Shown here piece by piece: positions 37,555 through 49,800 of a stretch of 64,000 nucleotides of DNA. The translations under genes were made by a program, and so were the position numbers. Each line of letters starts with the position of its first letter. Positions within the stretch are counted from its first letter, which is position 1. The stretch comes from Zeus faber (lineage: Eukaryota; Chordata; Actinopteri; Zeiformes; Zeidae): assembly GCA_960531495.1 (NCBI GenBank), contig OY482847.1, forward strand, positions 8,885,992 to 8,949,991, in the 5' to 3' direction. Under the pieces are notes generated by a model. That model saw only the letters and a list, made by a program, of their open reading frames with translations. It had not been told where the DNA came from and searched no databases.

Positions 37555-38070
37555 CGCCTCCAAGCAGCGGAAAAGGCCCCACAGCCACCCCTGAGTCCCG
37601 TAGCCGTATGGAAACCCCACGGCCACAGGAAAGCCCCTAGCACCCCGCCCTGCAGCCACAGAATACCCCTCAGCCCCCAGAGAAGCCAGAAGCCCAAGGA
37701 GCATAGACCAGTCCCAGAGAGCACCAGGAGACCCTGCACCCTCAACACGAACACATAAAACACACCCTCACGTGCAGGCACAAGACGCACCCGCAGGCGC
37801 AGAACCTGGGCCGTGGACCACAGGCCCGGAGCCAGGTGCCTTGCCGACAGACCGAGACCCCGCTAGAACCGCCCAACCTGTAGGCGAGCCGGAGGGACCC
37901 TAATGCCCACCAACGCCCTTCTTAGAGGCAAGGCCGGCCATGCCACCCACCCGGCCAGCAGATAACAAGCCCAGAACTCCCACACATGAAGCTGAGTGCG
38001 CTTGGCACAGGGCACCCAGATGACAGCCACGCCCGCTTCTTGTTCTGCTTCACAGACATCCTGTAAGCTC
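37555..38070. other. C-rich stretch of unresolved identity
   Basis: It is dense in 'cccca', 'cagcc' and 'ccacc' words, with a base composition unlike the AT-rich flanks. It lies between two (TG)n tracts (37485-37521, 38110-38234). It could be a piece of a LINE or LTR element. No coding frame with a known motif was found on either strand. Confidence 0.35.
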
Positions 38071-38106
38071 ACCAGTGCACTTGCGGATTTTTGACTAGTT
38101 CTCTGG

Positions 38107-38237
<131 letters not shown>

Positions 38238-38970
38238 TTCACAACGAGCACATGGTGGGAAGCATCTGTCCCGTCATTCGATGGTAATGACCACCTAATG
38301 GGCCCCCTCTTGGAGGGGAGGCAGCCATGACATTAGTAAAATCCTGAGGCCCCATCAGCATCCATCCATCCGTCCATCTTTCCGTCCATCCTCAGCCCTT
38401 ACAATGCTTTTTGAGGTCCCTCCTTTCTCACTCCCTCCATTACGCCGCTGCGAGCTCAGCGATAGCACCATATAACAGTGCATCCACGGCGTATACAGTT
38501 AGTGTCGGCCGATTATTGTCTCTGATACACTGTGGAATTTTTTTTAACTCTTATATAATTGCATTGTGGTCGGACACATTCAGCCCGAGCAGCCGCATCT
38601 GTACTGAAGCATGCCGCCGCTAAGTTCTGCTGAATACATTTTTTTTTCAAGGACACCTCCTTTAGTGCTGCAGTCAACAGTGTTATTCAGTCACTTCCTC
38701 CTTTTGCATGGTGTGACATTCTGCCCCAGGTCCATCTTAGTTTTAACGCTGTGGAAATCTGCTTGGTACACTCTCAAATCCCCTGCTGCTGCAGCTACAG
38801 AAGACTCATTGCAACTGTGGACGTGAGCATGGACCCCCAGCTCCGGTTTGAGCTATTTTGCCACTCAGGGCAAGCTGTCGACAGAGTAAGAGAGATTAAG
38901 AGATATAAGATAGTGAGTGAGGTTCCCATTACGCACAGCGTTTTGTTTCATTCCATAAGGAAGTGGCGCG

Positions 38971-39045
38971 GCACAAGCGGAGCACAGATCGCGGGCCCCC
39001 GCGATGGTGCCCACGGGGACGCCCGCGATCTGCGCTCCGCTGTGC
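38971..39045. repeat. GC-rich imperfect inverted repeat
   Basis: The arm gcggagcacagatcgcgggc (within 38971-38996) pairs with gcccgcgatctgcgctccgc (39021-39040) with one mismatch. The spacer is about 24 nt. It may be a fold-back end of a DNA transposon. Confidence 0.85.
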
Positions 39046-39545
39046 GCACATGGCGGGTGCGCCAAGGGCACGTTCTTCATGAATATGCACATCTTGTCTA
39101 GACAATCCGCTCCCTTGATGCCCATTCACTCTTAAAAAAACCCCCCAAAAAAAACAAAACCCGCCTGATTAAACGGGCGCCATTGGGGCAAAGGGGCAGG
39201 TGCCCGCCCCATATACATGCACCCATGACCGAACTGGTTCACGTGTAATGTTCCTTCCTTCCCTCCAGCCTATCGGAGCTAGTCTCTTCTGCGTCGTCCG
39301 ATGTAATGGTACCATAACATCAGAGCAAATCCTGGGACAGATGGCTTGGCCGAACAGAGAGCTTGGTGGTTAATTATGGCCCAGGGTCAGAATTTGGATT
39401 ATTGGATTACTCTATTTGAGCAAATTGATGTGATTAACTCAGTAATTTATGCTTATAACACTAGAAGGTTGTCTTAGCTTCCATAGGTTTAGAACACCCC
39501 GTTCTCACACACAGGACTTGCTTACAGTTGCGAACCGCCATTTCA

Positions 39546-39691
<146 letters not shown>

Positions 39692-40090
39692 CTCATTTTG
39701 TGGTCAGTGCAGCTAATGCTGTCTTGTGGGTTTTAACTTGGGTTGCTGCAAGGCTTGTCGCCGGTGATGATGACCACAGCTCTCCAGTGACGAGCCAGCC
39801 CGAAAACCAGAAAGGAGCCTCCTATCCCAGGCCCACTGGCATCTGCTGAGGAAATGCAGCTTTGCTTGTATTTTCCTTTCATTTTTCATAATAACACCGC
39901 TGTAATCCAGTGGCTGCCTCTTGTGCAGATATGTGGAGCGCGCTTGGCAGGGCAGCTGGCAATGAGTTCAAATGCTGCCGCCATCCTATGATATCCCCAA
40001 AACAAAGATTGAAATATTATGCGGAATGAAGCGAGAGACTGCGGATGTACTCATCCAGGGAATTTCAATCCCCCCATCGAAAAGCATTAG

Positions 40091-41247
40091 CAGGACAGGC
40101 CCAAGCCTTTATGGGGCCCTAAGCAAAATTTGATTTGGGGGGCCCTTGGCGCCACCAATTGTATTCAATATTTTCAGTGCTTGATCATTCGCACACCTAC
40201 TCTCTGGCAACTACTCAGCCTGGCGTCTTTTCACCCTTCTATGGTTTTTAAATCTTAAAAGGTTGCAAACTCACAAGAGTGATCTGGTGTTAATTTGCAC
40301 AATTCAGTACTAAGTGACATACTGAACGTGGTGTACTGAAAAGTAACAAAATAAACCAGCAGACAATGCATTTACTGTAAACAAGTGAACCACTTTAGTT
40401 GCTTGTAGTTGAAAAAATTTGCGACATGCAAAAGTGCAGAACAAAAATCAACTAAAATTAAAGCAGCACGGCGTAACTTTTGGTATTTGGGATTTGGCGT
40501 CCCTACAGTTTCTGAGTGCAATTGCACTTTGACACGATTGTCGCAAAACTCGGTCCGGCGTCCAAAAATAATTTATTTTACCGGACAATAACAGTCAATG
40601 TTACAAACGCAGATATAACGTACAGCTGGGTCACAGCGGAACTCAGCCGTGGGAGCGGTGGGAAGAGAGGGCGCGGGGATTGGCCCCCTGCTGCCAGTGT
40701 AGGTACCAGATGTGCTCGGCCTGGCAGATCGGCTCGCACTCACGAGTCAGAGGGTGAAACGAACCCCGTGGCGCGATTAGGACACGAAGTGAGGGCCGGC
40801 AGGTGCCGGCTGAGGTGCAGGTGACGGACGCACCACTGGCCCGTCTCACCAGTGCCGTCGGGGAGGTGGAGCAGCTACATCTTGTATGGGCATCATTACC
40901 GGATATTTTGATCGGCAAGTTGATCATTTATCGTTTCTTTTAAATTTATTTTCAAATAAATTTTACCAGGCAAAAAACGCAATTACCACCAAACATCAAG
41001 TAAGTGATGGCGTGCCGTAAAGCGTAACGCACTTTTCCCGCGGTTTCATACCCGAATACAGAAGTTACACGAACAGGCGTTTGAGGGCGGGGGGGGGGGG
41101 GGGGGTGGTGCGAATTAAAGGGGTGCCGTTCTCCATAATCCATAATAAAACATTTCAAGCGCTCTTGGGGGCCCTCTGGGGGCCCTCCGGTGGTCACGGG
41201 GACCCTAAGAAGGCGCTTAGTTTGCTTATTCGTCGAGCCGGCTCTCA
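40091..41247. mobile_element. hAT-like non-autonomous element, interrupted
   Basis: The left end includes caggcccaagcctttatggg and then ccctaagcaaaatttg. The right end includes ccctaagaaggcgcttagtt and gagccggctctcag. These are typical of a fish hAT-like family rich in 'gggggccc' words. No transposase was seen. A second repeat family (40590-40927) is embedded in it. A poly(G) run lies at 41091-41105. Confidence 0.5.
40590..40927 (+). repeat. dispersed repeat family X, copy 1
   Basis: It shares long blocks with 54565-54888 in the same orientation: gtaggtaccagatgtgctcg, gcctggcagatcgg, cagagggtg, gtatgggcat and ttgatcggcaagttt-like ends. The family is not identified. It appears inserted into the hAT-like element. 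Confidence 0.85.
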
Positions 41248-41836
41248 GCATTAGACTAATGTTACAGTAAAGCTGGCTGCATTTGAGCATCACAGTAGAT
41301 AGAGTATGACCATCTCTGTTCTGTTCTCAGCTCGATGCTTTGCGAGAACCGGGGTTTTGATGTCTCCATCACTATGATCTCTGTGTTTAGACTTCTGCTC
41401 CAACTTTGATGGACAGTCCTTCAGTGCTTTGTCAGTGTTCATCCCATCGCAATGACTTGGTTTGCCATGAAAATTGAATGTACGTGGATCGGTCTGGGAT
41501 TAAGGACTCGCAAGAGTGTCCAGATATTCCAGACAGGTAAATCATATTGCCAGCACCGTGGGCAAATCCCTCTTAGATCAGGATTGGCAAAAAACAAATG
41601 ACGCAATCCTTTTGTATATGCAGAGCATACATCTCAGCTGCCAAGACCTTCATTTGTTTTCGATATGGAACAAAACCTTGCCCTTTTCTACAAACAAGAA
41701 GGAGCTACTGTAATGGGGTCGACCTCGGTCGACCTTTTATTTTAAGTCCAATCCCACAAAATGTTGTAATATTTACCTAATATTAACGAACCACCATTGG
41801 TCTCAAAATGTCTGTTGCATAGGCCGAGGCCCCGTC

Positions 41837-41935
41837 ACTGCTACAGTTGGGCTAATGGCCGCTCAAGGCTTCAAATCGTCTCTTCAGAAACCAGCGAGTG
41901 ACGTCACAGACGCTACATCCGGTCTTAATTTATCG
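41837..41935. repeat. fish MITE fragment (gtgacgtcac type)
   Basis: It contains gcgagtgacgtcacagacgc followed by tacatccggt. This resembles a common fish element that ends 'gtgacgtcacggtgactacgtcc'. Only a fragment is present. Confidence 0.4.
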
Positions 41936-41974
41936 CAACCATAGCATTACATCACGTGTTTGCAGGGGTTCTGC

Positions 41975-42864
41975 GGTGTGTCAGGATACATTCTCCTGCT
42001 GAAATAGGTCACTGCCATCAGGGAATACCGTTGCCATGAAGGGGTGTACTTGGTCTGCAGCAATGCTGGTGGTATGTGTCAAAGTAACATCCACATGAAT
42101 GCCAGGACCCAAGGTTTCCCAGCAGAACATTGTCCAGAGCTTCACACTGCCTCCGTTGGCTTGCCTTCTTCCTATAGTGCATCCTGGTTCCATCTCTTCC
42201 CCAGGTAAATGACGCACCCGCACCCGCACCCGCACCCGCCCATCCACATGATGTAGAAGAAAACGTGATTCATCAGACCAGGCCACCTTCTGCCATTGCT
42301 CCATGGTCCAGTTCTGACGCTCACATGCCCATTGTAGGGGCTTTCAGAGTTGGACAGGGGTCTGCATGGACACTCTGACTGATCTGCAGCTACACAGCCC
42401 CACACGCAGCAAGCTGTGATGCACGGTGTGTTCTGACACCTTTCTATCACAGCAGCATTAACTTTTTCACCAATTTGTGCTACAGTAGCTCTTCTGTGGG
42501 ATCGAACCAGCCGGGCTGGACCTCACTCCCAACCATGCATCAATGAGCCTTGGGTGCCCATGACCCTGTCACCGGTCCTTCCTTGGACCACTTTTAGTTG
42601 GTAACCACTGCATACCGGGAACACCCCACAAGACCTGTCGTCTTGGAGATGCTCTGACCCAGTCATCTAGCATCACAATGTGCTCCTTGTCAAAGTCTCT
42701 CAGATCCTTACGCTTTTCCATTTTTCCTGCTTCCAACACATCAACTTCAAGAACTGACTGTTCACTTGCTGCCTAATATATCCCACCCCTTGACAGGTGC
42801 CATTGCAACGAGATGAACAATGTTATTCACTTCACCTGTCAGTGTTTTTAATGTTGTGGCTGAC
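41975..42864 (-). mobile_element. second Tc1-like element, truncated
   Basis: Read on the minus strand, it starts at the right with a terminal repeat-like block ggtcagccacaacattaaaa (about 42843-42862). It then runs through spacer to a broken transposase, and ends abruptly near 41975 with no matching second terminus. A cacccg hexamer repeat (42213-42240) has expanded within it. Confidence 0.75.
41981..42450 (-). pseudogene. Tc1-like DDE transposase remnant
   Basis: The minus strand encodes WSDESRFLLHHVDGRVRV with the first catalytic Asp. It is then disturbed by an expanded RVRVRVR run from the cacccg repeat, then GGSVKLWTMFCWETLGPG and HVDVTLTHTT. At LFQQENVS the second catalytic Asp position is Glu, and the frame stops. 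The 5' and 3' thirds are missing or in other frames. It is not functional. Confidence 0.82.
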
Positions 42865-42867
42865 CAG

Positions 42868-42907
42868 TGTCTGTGTGTCTGTGTGTCTGTCTGTGTGTCT
42901 GTCTGTG

Positions 42908-42940
<33 letters not shown>

Positions 42941-42942
42941 CA
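42868..42942. repeat. (GTCT)n tetranucleotide repeat
   Basis: Units gtct and gtgtgtct, directly at the outer end of the Tc1-like fragment. Confidence 0.95.
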
Positions 42943-43099
42943 GACAGACAGGAGTTTTCCTCCACCTACCTCTGCAGGCGTTGCCCATTCCTGATGTGGC
43001 CTCTATTGTCTGCATTTCCAAAAGAAAACAGAAGGCGTGTTTCATAAAAATGGCCATAATGGAATATGCTTCCCTCCAACTGCTTGCAAGTACCAGGGG

Positions 43100-44990
43100 G
43101 GGAAACTTGACGCCCTATTTCTGTAGACTCAAAGGGGCCTTCTTCATGTGAAAATCCCCCAATCGCAGAACTGCTTGTAAAACTACTGCCTCACATTACA
43201 TTACATTGCAGTGGAAACAACGTGCTGCTCTACTCTCGTGGCCTCGCGGCCCTTTTCCTAGTCCCCTTAGCATATGTTGTTTAAGAAATGAAAGTTAAAC
43301 TGGCAGATTGACAGGCTGGTGTACAGTCTGAGTCATGAATGCGGTTAAAACAGCACCACTGCTTATCAGCCGCCATCGTAGAATACACGATGCACCAGAT
43401 GGTCTTGTCAACAGCCTGGAAAATGATCATCACTCGTCTGGTTAGAAACCGCTGCTGCTGCTGTCTCCGCAGAGATGTCTGCCTTAGAACACATTCAATA
43501 CAACTACACTGCGAATAAATGCAAAACGCTTCCACCACTTCCATCTTCCTATCGTGTGTGATTTTTAATGTTGTTTTTTCTTTTTTTTCTTTTTTTCATT
43601 TGACAGGCACACCTGTCTGAATGATGTGAGCCCACTGTACTGCATGTACTGTATTTGGCCGACGTTCAGAGAGGTTGTGTAACTCTCAATCTCTCAAAAC
43701 TCTCTTCTCTTTTTCGCTCCAGTCTCCTTGAGTGTAATTGTTATTATTATTTTTTTATTGCACGTGTGCAGATGTTGAGGTCTTGGTGTGCAGTGTTATT
43801 GGTTGGCTGGGTGATGAGGGTTTTGTGCTGGTTAGAAGCGGTGGCGGAGGGGCTGGACAAACAGAGCGGCCTAGAGCAGCCCAGGCGGCCGTCAGCCAGC
43901 GCAGACTGGCTTAATGTTGGGTTATGAAACCTAAAATGGGGATGTGGTTGGCTGCCCTGACTGGAAAGATTTCTGTTGCTTTCTCACTCTTGCTTTTCCC
44001 CCCTCTCTTCGAGCATGTCTATTTACCCTTGTTTTATTTTATTTTTTATGCACTATGAAGAACCCTGTACAACAGGGTATAAATGGGGAAACTGTGTAAA
44101 AATTGTCAACCGAGTGTCGTAACTCCTTATTTTTCAAATCGCGGCCTTATCTCTGACTTGATATATCCTTTTGGAGGTGGATGTGTCTCCTTTCGGGAGG
44201 TAATTATTCACTTATTCGTTTCAAAGAATAGAGCGGTTGTGCAGTGCAGGTGTGCTCTTGCTTTCGATCCCAAACTGCATCAGAGGAATGAAGGAGTAGC
44301 TCACGATAATCAAATCAGCGCTATATACAGTATATATTGAATTTGTCCCACATGACTGATATGTTTGTATCCAAATTCCGTGCATCTCGGATCAATACAC
44401 TTACCCGTGTGGGTAAGTGTGCATGGCGGGGCAGCGGGATGGATGGCTGCACTTACGCCTCTGACTGCCTGAGCTTATGAAAGAGTTGAGCGCCGTCGTG
44501 CACGTGGCGCTCTCGCCTGCACTTCCTGTGTTTATCATAAACAATAGCGCTCCGCGCTCAAATTGACGCCCAGATAGCATCCTGTTAACGTGGTTAGCCT
44601 TCAGCAGCCCCCTCTAGTGAATGGGCCTAATTCAATCGCGTTGGGGGCGCTGGGAGCAGTGTGAGGAGGGGGGGGGTTGTCTAATCCAATCTGCCAACTG
44701 CATTGCTGTACATAGATTACACACAGCATTGAATTAATGTTCATGTTCTTCTCAATCGCTTTTTATATTGTAAAATATATTTTTTTCTGTATGAAAATAT
44801 GTTGTTGATATGTGAAATCATGTTTCCTGTATTGATATAAACTATGCAATACCATTATTTATATATTCGATTTATTATTACATTGCATTACAATATTTTG
44901 CAGATGCTTTTGTCCTTTTGTATTTGTGGGCGGGCGGCGTAGGCTTCGGCCAGGGATTCTCCCTGGCCTCGGTTTGGTGTTGAGGGTATG
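43100..44990. other. intergenic DNA without recognised gene
   Basis: Mixed-composition DNA. It holds one perfect hairpin (44397-44420) and short T-rich runs. No exon-like open frame with a known motif was found. Confidence 0.6.
44397..44420. repeat. perfect inverted repeat, 10-bp arms, 4-nt spacer
   Basis: acacttaccc, gtgt, gggtaagtgt. Confidence 0.92.
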
Positions 44991-45005
44991 TGGGGTGGTG
45001 GTGGT

Positions 45006-45250
45006 GGTCAGGGTGGCTGTACACCTGTTGCTCATCAGAGCAATCAACGAGCGACAGGTAAATCACCCATCCCAACACACACACACACACACACAGGGAG
45101 AGCCTCTGTCATGGCATGTGTCTGTCTGCTCCCTGCTTGTTACACCCTGCCCATTCCCTCCACCAAGCTGGTGTGTTTGCAACATCTGTCTGTGCCGGAG
45201 GACTCTGAAAATGCCACTCGGATGGCATGTGGCAGGGGAAACTGCCACAG
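45006..45250 (+). repeat. dispersed repeat family Y, copy 1
   Basis: Homologous to 61747-61984 in the same orientation. Shared blocks include ggtcagggtggctg, acctgttgctc, ctgtgccggagg and gccacag. It contains an expanded (CA)n that is short in copy 2. The family is unknown; it may be part of an LTR element. Confidence 0.8.
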
Positions 45251-45796
45251 ACTCGTAGAGTATCTGTTGTTAATAATACCAATAAAAAATACTCATAACA
45301 TAGTGCATACATGCTGTACGGGATAATGTAACACTTTATTACACTTAATTCAAGTGTTACAGCAGCAGAAGGTAACAGAACAGAACGGTGCAAGTCAAAA
45401 AGAAATAAAAAATGAAATTAAATATATGTAAACATCTATAAGCTGAAGCGAACAGGCAACAAACAGCAATGTACAGCTGACTATGTTTGCTGTAGGTATG
45501 TGCGTACAGTATGTTACTGACGTAATTACGATTATTTGGCAAACAAATGCTTACAGAGCTGAACATCACAAGTTAAGTCAAAGCAGCAGTGCAGTTAGAT
45601 GTGCACGATTGGAGCAAACCAATGCACCAATACGCTCACGTTACTGAAGAGTCAGTCAGGGTAACAGTTCCTGTTCTGGCAAGATCTCACACAAATTAAA
45701 CCCCAGATGTAGGTGACATTTGGCAATCTAAGTGTGCAGGGGCACCCTCCAAGGTTTCCAGATTTTCCATGGGATCAAATGTTGTTTTCCCATCTA

Positions 45797-45826
45797 TTTA
45801 TTTATTTATTTATTTATTTATTTATT
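45797..45826. repeat. (TTTA)n tetranucleotide repeat
   Basis: About seven units. Confidence 0.93.
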
Positions 45827-46435
45827 TTCTGATAATGTCAGATGCCAGGATATCGGGTCAGGTAGAGCCACGGATGACAGTCTCTACCTGACAACAGCAA
45901 CTGATGATTGGCAGCCGCGATCCCTGGGTGATGCACTGACCCTTGACCTTTTGACATTTAGCCTTGGATGTGTGCGGTGTGGGCTGAGGATTGTGACTTT
46001 GTGTTTTCTGCTCCAGAGGTCACTCATTGTGCGACCGGCCAATGGGATTTAGCACCAACACAAAGGCTCCCATAAAAAGCAGAATGATTTACTGAGGTGA
46101 ACAGCCCCCTATTTGCACTCCATGAAAAGGTTTTAATAAGGGTGTTGGTTTGGCGAAGGTCTCGTCGACCAGACGCTGTGTGGGCTCATTCCACCGTTTG
46201 AAAGCTCATCACTGCGGCTCGCTGCGCCGAGCGGGTTGTTTTTGTTCCAAGGAGCGAGGATTTGCGAGGCAGGAGGAAATGGGTCGACCCAGAGCGTTCT
46301 GAGCCGCTCTATCGACCACAAAGTTTCCACAGTAAATCACGGCGCTTGGGTTGGCGGCGTTTTGTGGGTTTTTCTCGACGTTAACATCTCCTCAGTTTGG
46401 TCATTAGACGACATCAGACATTAGACGCGAGGCGT

Positions 46436-46490
46436 CTGACATCTTCCTGAAGTTTGGTCACTATTGGAACCAACTTCAGGAAGATGTCAG
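46436..46490. repeat. perfect inverted repeat, 19-bp arms, 17-nt spacer
   Basis: The arm ctgacatcttcctgaagtt (46436-46454) pairs with its exact reverse complement (46472-46490). Confidence 0.93.
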
Positions 46491-46650
46491 GCCCGCCCCA
46501 ACATTTACTGCTTTTGAATTTGAACTCCAAGCCCTTCATATTCGCTGTATCTTTGACACCCCTGATCTTGTGTCGCGGTAAAGACGAAAGACGTGCCTCT
46601 TAAATAACTCAGCTTTTGAGTTGATGGTGCATTTGGTGTATTTCTCTACT

Positions 46651-46820
46651 TTTACAGGAGCCAGACTAGTTGATCCCCTCTGCAGCCATGCGCTGAGCTA
46701 ACACAATTAGCGTGCAGGCCGTCACTCTCTCTATGCTGGGACGCACAGGGGAGAAATCGGTATTGACCTTCTCGTCTCAGTCTGAGACCAGAAAGAAAAA
46801 CCGGAGTATCCCTTTAAATC
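46651..46820 (+). repeat. MITE-like repeat family Z, copy 1
   Basis: It contains cagccatgcgctgagctaac. It is homologous, in inverted orientation, to 61221-61314. It ends ggagtatccctttaa, the mirror of ttaaaggggaaactcc in the other copy. Confidence 0.75.
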
Positions 46821-49800
46821 TCGAAACCAAACTGGTTTATCTAAGACCTTTACAGTGTCTCGTTGGGCCGCAAGGGTCGCAACTGGGTCCCTTTTTCTGC
46901 TAAAACACGCAATGTCTTGGCACATTTCCATCATTTACACCCCCATCCCAACCCCCCAGAACCACATCCCAATTAATCACTTATGAGCCCTCAGAGACTC
47001 GGACAACTGCAAGAACCGTCAACAAAATCCCGGCCCCTTCGCCTCGCTCACCTCAGGTATTTTCTCGGCTGGGATGCCAGGCCTGCGCTGCCAGACCGCG
47101 GCACCGCGTGCGTTGTTGGAGCTCAGCGGCAGGGGCTGGGTGACGTCAACCAAGTTTTTTTTTCTTTGTACGGTCGCTGTTCCAGGAGTCAATGACGGCA
47201 GTTTGCAAGGCCGCCGTGTGATTTTTTTTTTTTTTTTTTTTTTTCTCCTCTCTTTCTCTCCTGTTGCTGGGCTTTCACAGAGAAAGGTCTGGCAGACAAT
47301 GCCGTACAGTTCCAGCCATTCATCAGGGCTCGCTGAGAGACTCTGCTCTATTGAAGCCGGCCTCGCTCCCGGCTCCCCGGGCTCCGCACCATGGCAGCGA
47401 TACCGATCTCCCGACGAGATCTTTTGCCATGGCAACTTTAGAATTGAAGGATGAAAAGAATTTGCGTGGCTGGAACTGTAATATCAGATGAGTGTCTTGC
47501 AAACAAGAGTTCTGGCAATTTTCAAGTAGGTGTCTAAAAGCCAGACAGCCAGCGCGCGTTGTCGGAGTCCCTGGCTTTCTGACCCGCGAGATCAATCGGA
47601 GAGCCGTCTCGTTTTGTCTTCCAACTTCCCCGACGCCCAGACGCCCAGTCGGGGCGATAAACGGGGGTCGCGGGAGGGGAATGCCGTTAGGATCGTTGGT
47701 AATCGGGTATAAACCAATTTTTCTCACTTTCACACTTTATCCTCTCGACTCCCGAGGGGTAATTCATGGGTTCAGTTGTGTCGCCGCTTGAATGCCGCGG
47801 AAGAAACGCTTTGGAAGGGGGTGAAAACGGTTGCAGATAAGGTCCTTTTCTGTGCCGTTCAGATCGATGCCTCAAAGTCGACAGGAAGACGAGCAGGTTG
47901 AAAGGAGACGCGCCGGGCTGCGCCCCGCTGATAAGAAAGTTCCCTCGCGGCGCTCAGACGATAACAGCTTCCTTGTTTGCTCTCGCAGACAGGGACCGTC
48001 TTGACCGGCCGCCTCGTGTGACCAAACTGATAGCGCTTGCGATGGCAAAAAAACTGGACTTCAGATGTTTTTCTTGATTTCATTATTATTATTATTATTA
48101 TTATTTTTTTAATATTAACACTGTTGCTTGAAATTAATTCAAAATGCATTTCCATTTTGCATCAATTGAAAATGGGATACTGTTGAGCTTGTTGGCGTGG
48201 TATGTGTTATACTCTGTGGTTCCTTCATTTGCTCCGCCTTTCTCCCCTCATTTCATGAGCTTAACAGTGACAGGACTCCATGGAAGTACAGTAGCGCTAT
48301 TAAGCCATCGTCCCGTGTCTGAGATTGGAGTGAGATATATCTGTGGTATTTAGTTTGGGTCTGGCTGGTGAGTAAATCATCCCCCTTAGTGTAAACAGTG
48401 AGTAAGAGAGTGTCTGTCTGGTGATGGTCCTCTTCTTCCCACGGGCCAGCTGCCCTCCGCCCCCGGCCCCCTTTTCCACCATTAAATGCTTCTACCTTTT
48501 CCCTCCGTCCCGTGGAGCCGATTTTACTACCTGACCCCGCCCCGTTCAGCTCCCCCACGCGGCTCAGGGCCGGAGACAGGACGGGGGAGAACTCGCCGTA
48601 AAGTGTTTGTGGTTACAGGTTTTTCTGCGAGTGCCACTCATTTTGGCTGCGAAAACTGTGCGTTTTGCGCGTGTGCGGCGGTGCCGTGTGCCCGGTGCCA
48701 GTGGGTGTGGCGTTGTATTGTATTTTCCAGCCCGGCTCCTGCCTTTTGTCCGCTGCCCGCACAAACGGTGCATTCTTTTTATGGCCCCCGTCATCCGTTC
48801 CAGTTGCTATGCGAGGAACTAACACGGGGCAAATACCTCCCCGGCTATAGATCTGCAGTATCAGCTCCTGGCGGAAATGAGCTTTCTATTGACGGCGGTG
48901 TGAAGTTCATGCTGTTTACATTGAGCCGCAGGCCGCGCCGGGCTTTCCTTCTCTCGACTGGCACACGATCGGACGTCAACAAGGAACGGGCGGTTCATCG
49001 AAAAAAGGGGGGGAAAAAGAACCCAAATTGGAACCTTGAACAACCTTTATTTGCTGAGTGAGAATAACCTTTGTTTGTATAGCACCTTTCAAACTCAACA
49101 CAACTACATTACAAGCAGGCCGTCAGATAGTGAGAATAAAAGCAAAGCAAAGTGCATCTACAAAGTCGAATAATAAAATAACCAAAAGGATGAAGTAAAT
49201 CAGAAACAGGGTGAGAATAAGCGTTCCTCAGCGAGGAACAATGGCGTCTTGGATTTTACCATCATGACACCCCAAAATGCATAAAATAGAGTGAATGCTT
49301 TAATTTCTCTGCTGTAGATTCCTCGTTCCAAGGTTTCTTATTCTGCGCAGCGAAGATGAACCCCCCCGAAAATGTGTTGAAACATTATCTTGTGCTTTGG
49401 ACATTCTGTCATTCTTTCCGCCCGATTTTAAGCTCCTGCAAACGTACTTAAGCTGTGTCATAATAAAGTGTTATTTGTTATAGTAGTGTATGCATATATC
49501 TTTTTTGGCACAAACAGGGCAGCTGCAGTAGAGCGACAGGGTGTGGTCTGTTCTCATTACGCTCGTTGCTATTGTTTGTTGCACAGAGGTCAAGCATCCG
49601 CGAACCTGGCACGGATCAGACGTCTAATAAGACCATTAGAGTGACGGTGTTGTACGTGGAAATACGGGGAAATTAATATGTTCCAGGTAGAAATCCCGCT
49701 TTAGAATGGGTCGTCACAAAAGCCTCGACATTTTGCAGAAGTAAATTTTAGTCAAATCCAACCCTGATCGAGATTTATGTGCATTCGAAACAAGCATCCA

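Noticed and set aside
48486..49061. 191-codon frame as a gene
   Set aside because: It lies in a CpG-rich stretch where stops are rarer. Overlapping frames on both strands are also open, and no motif was recognised.
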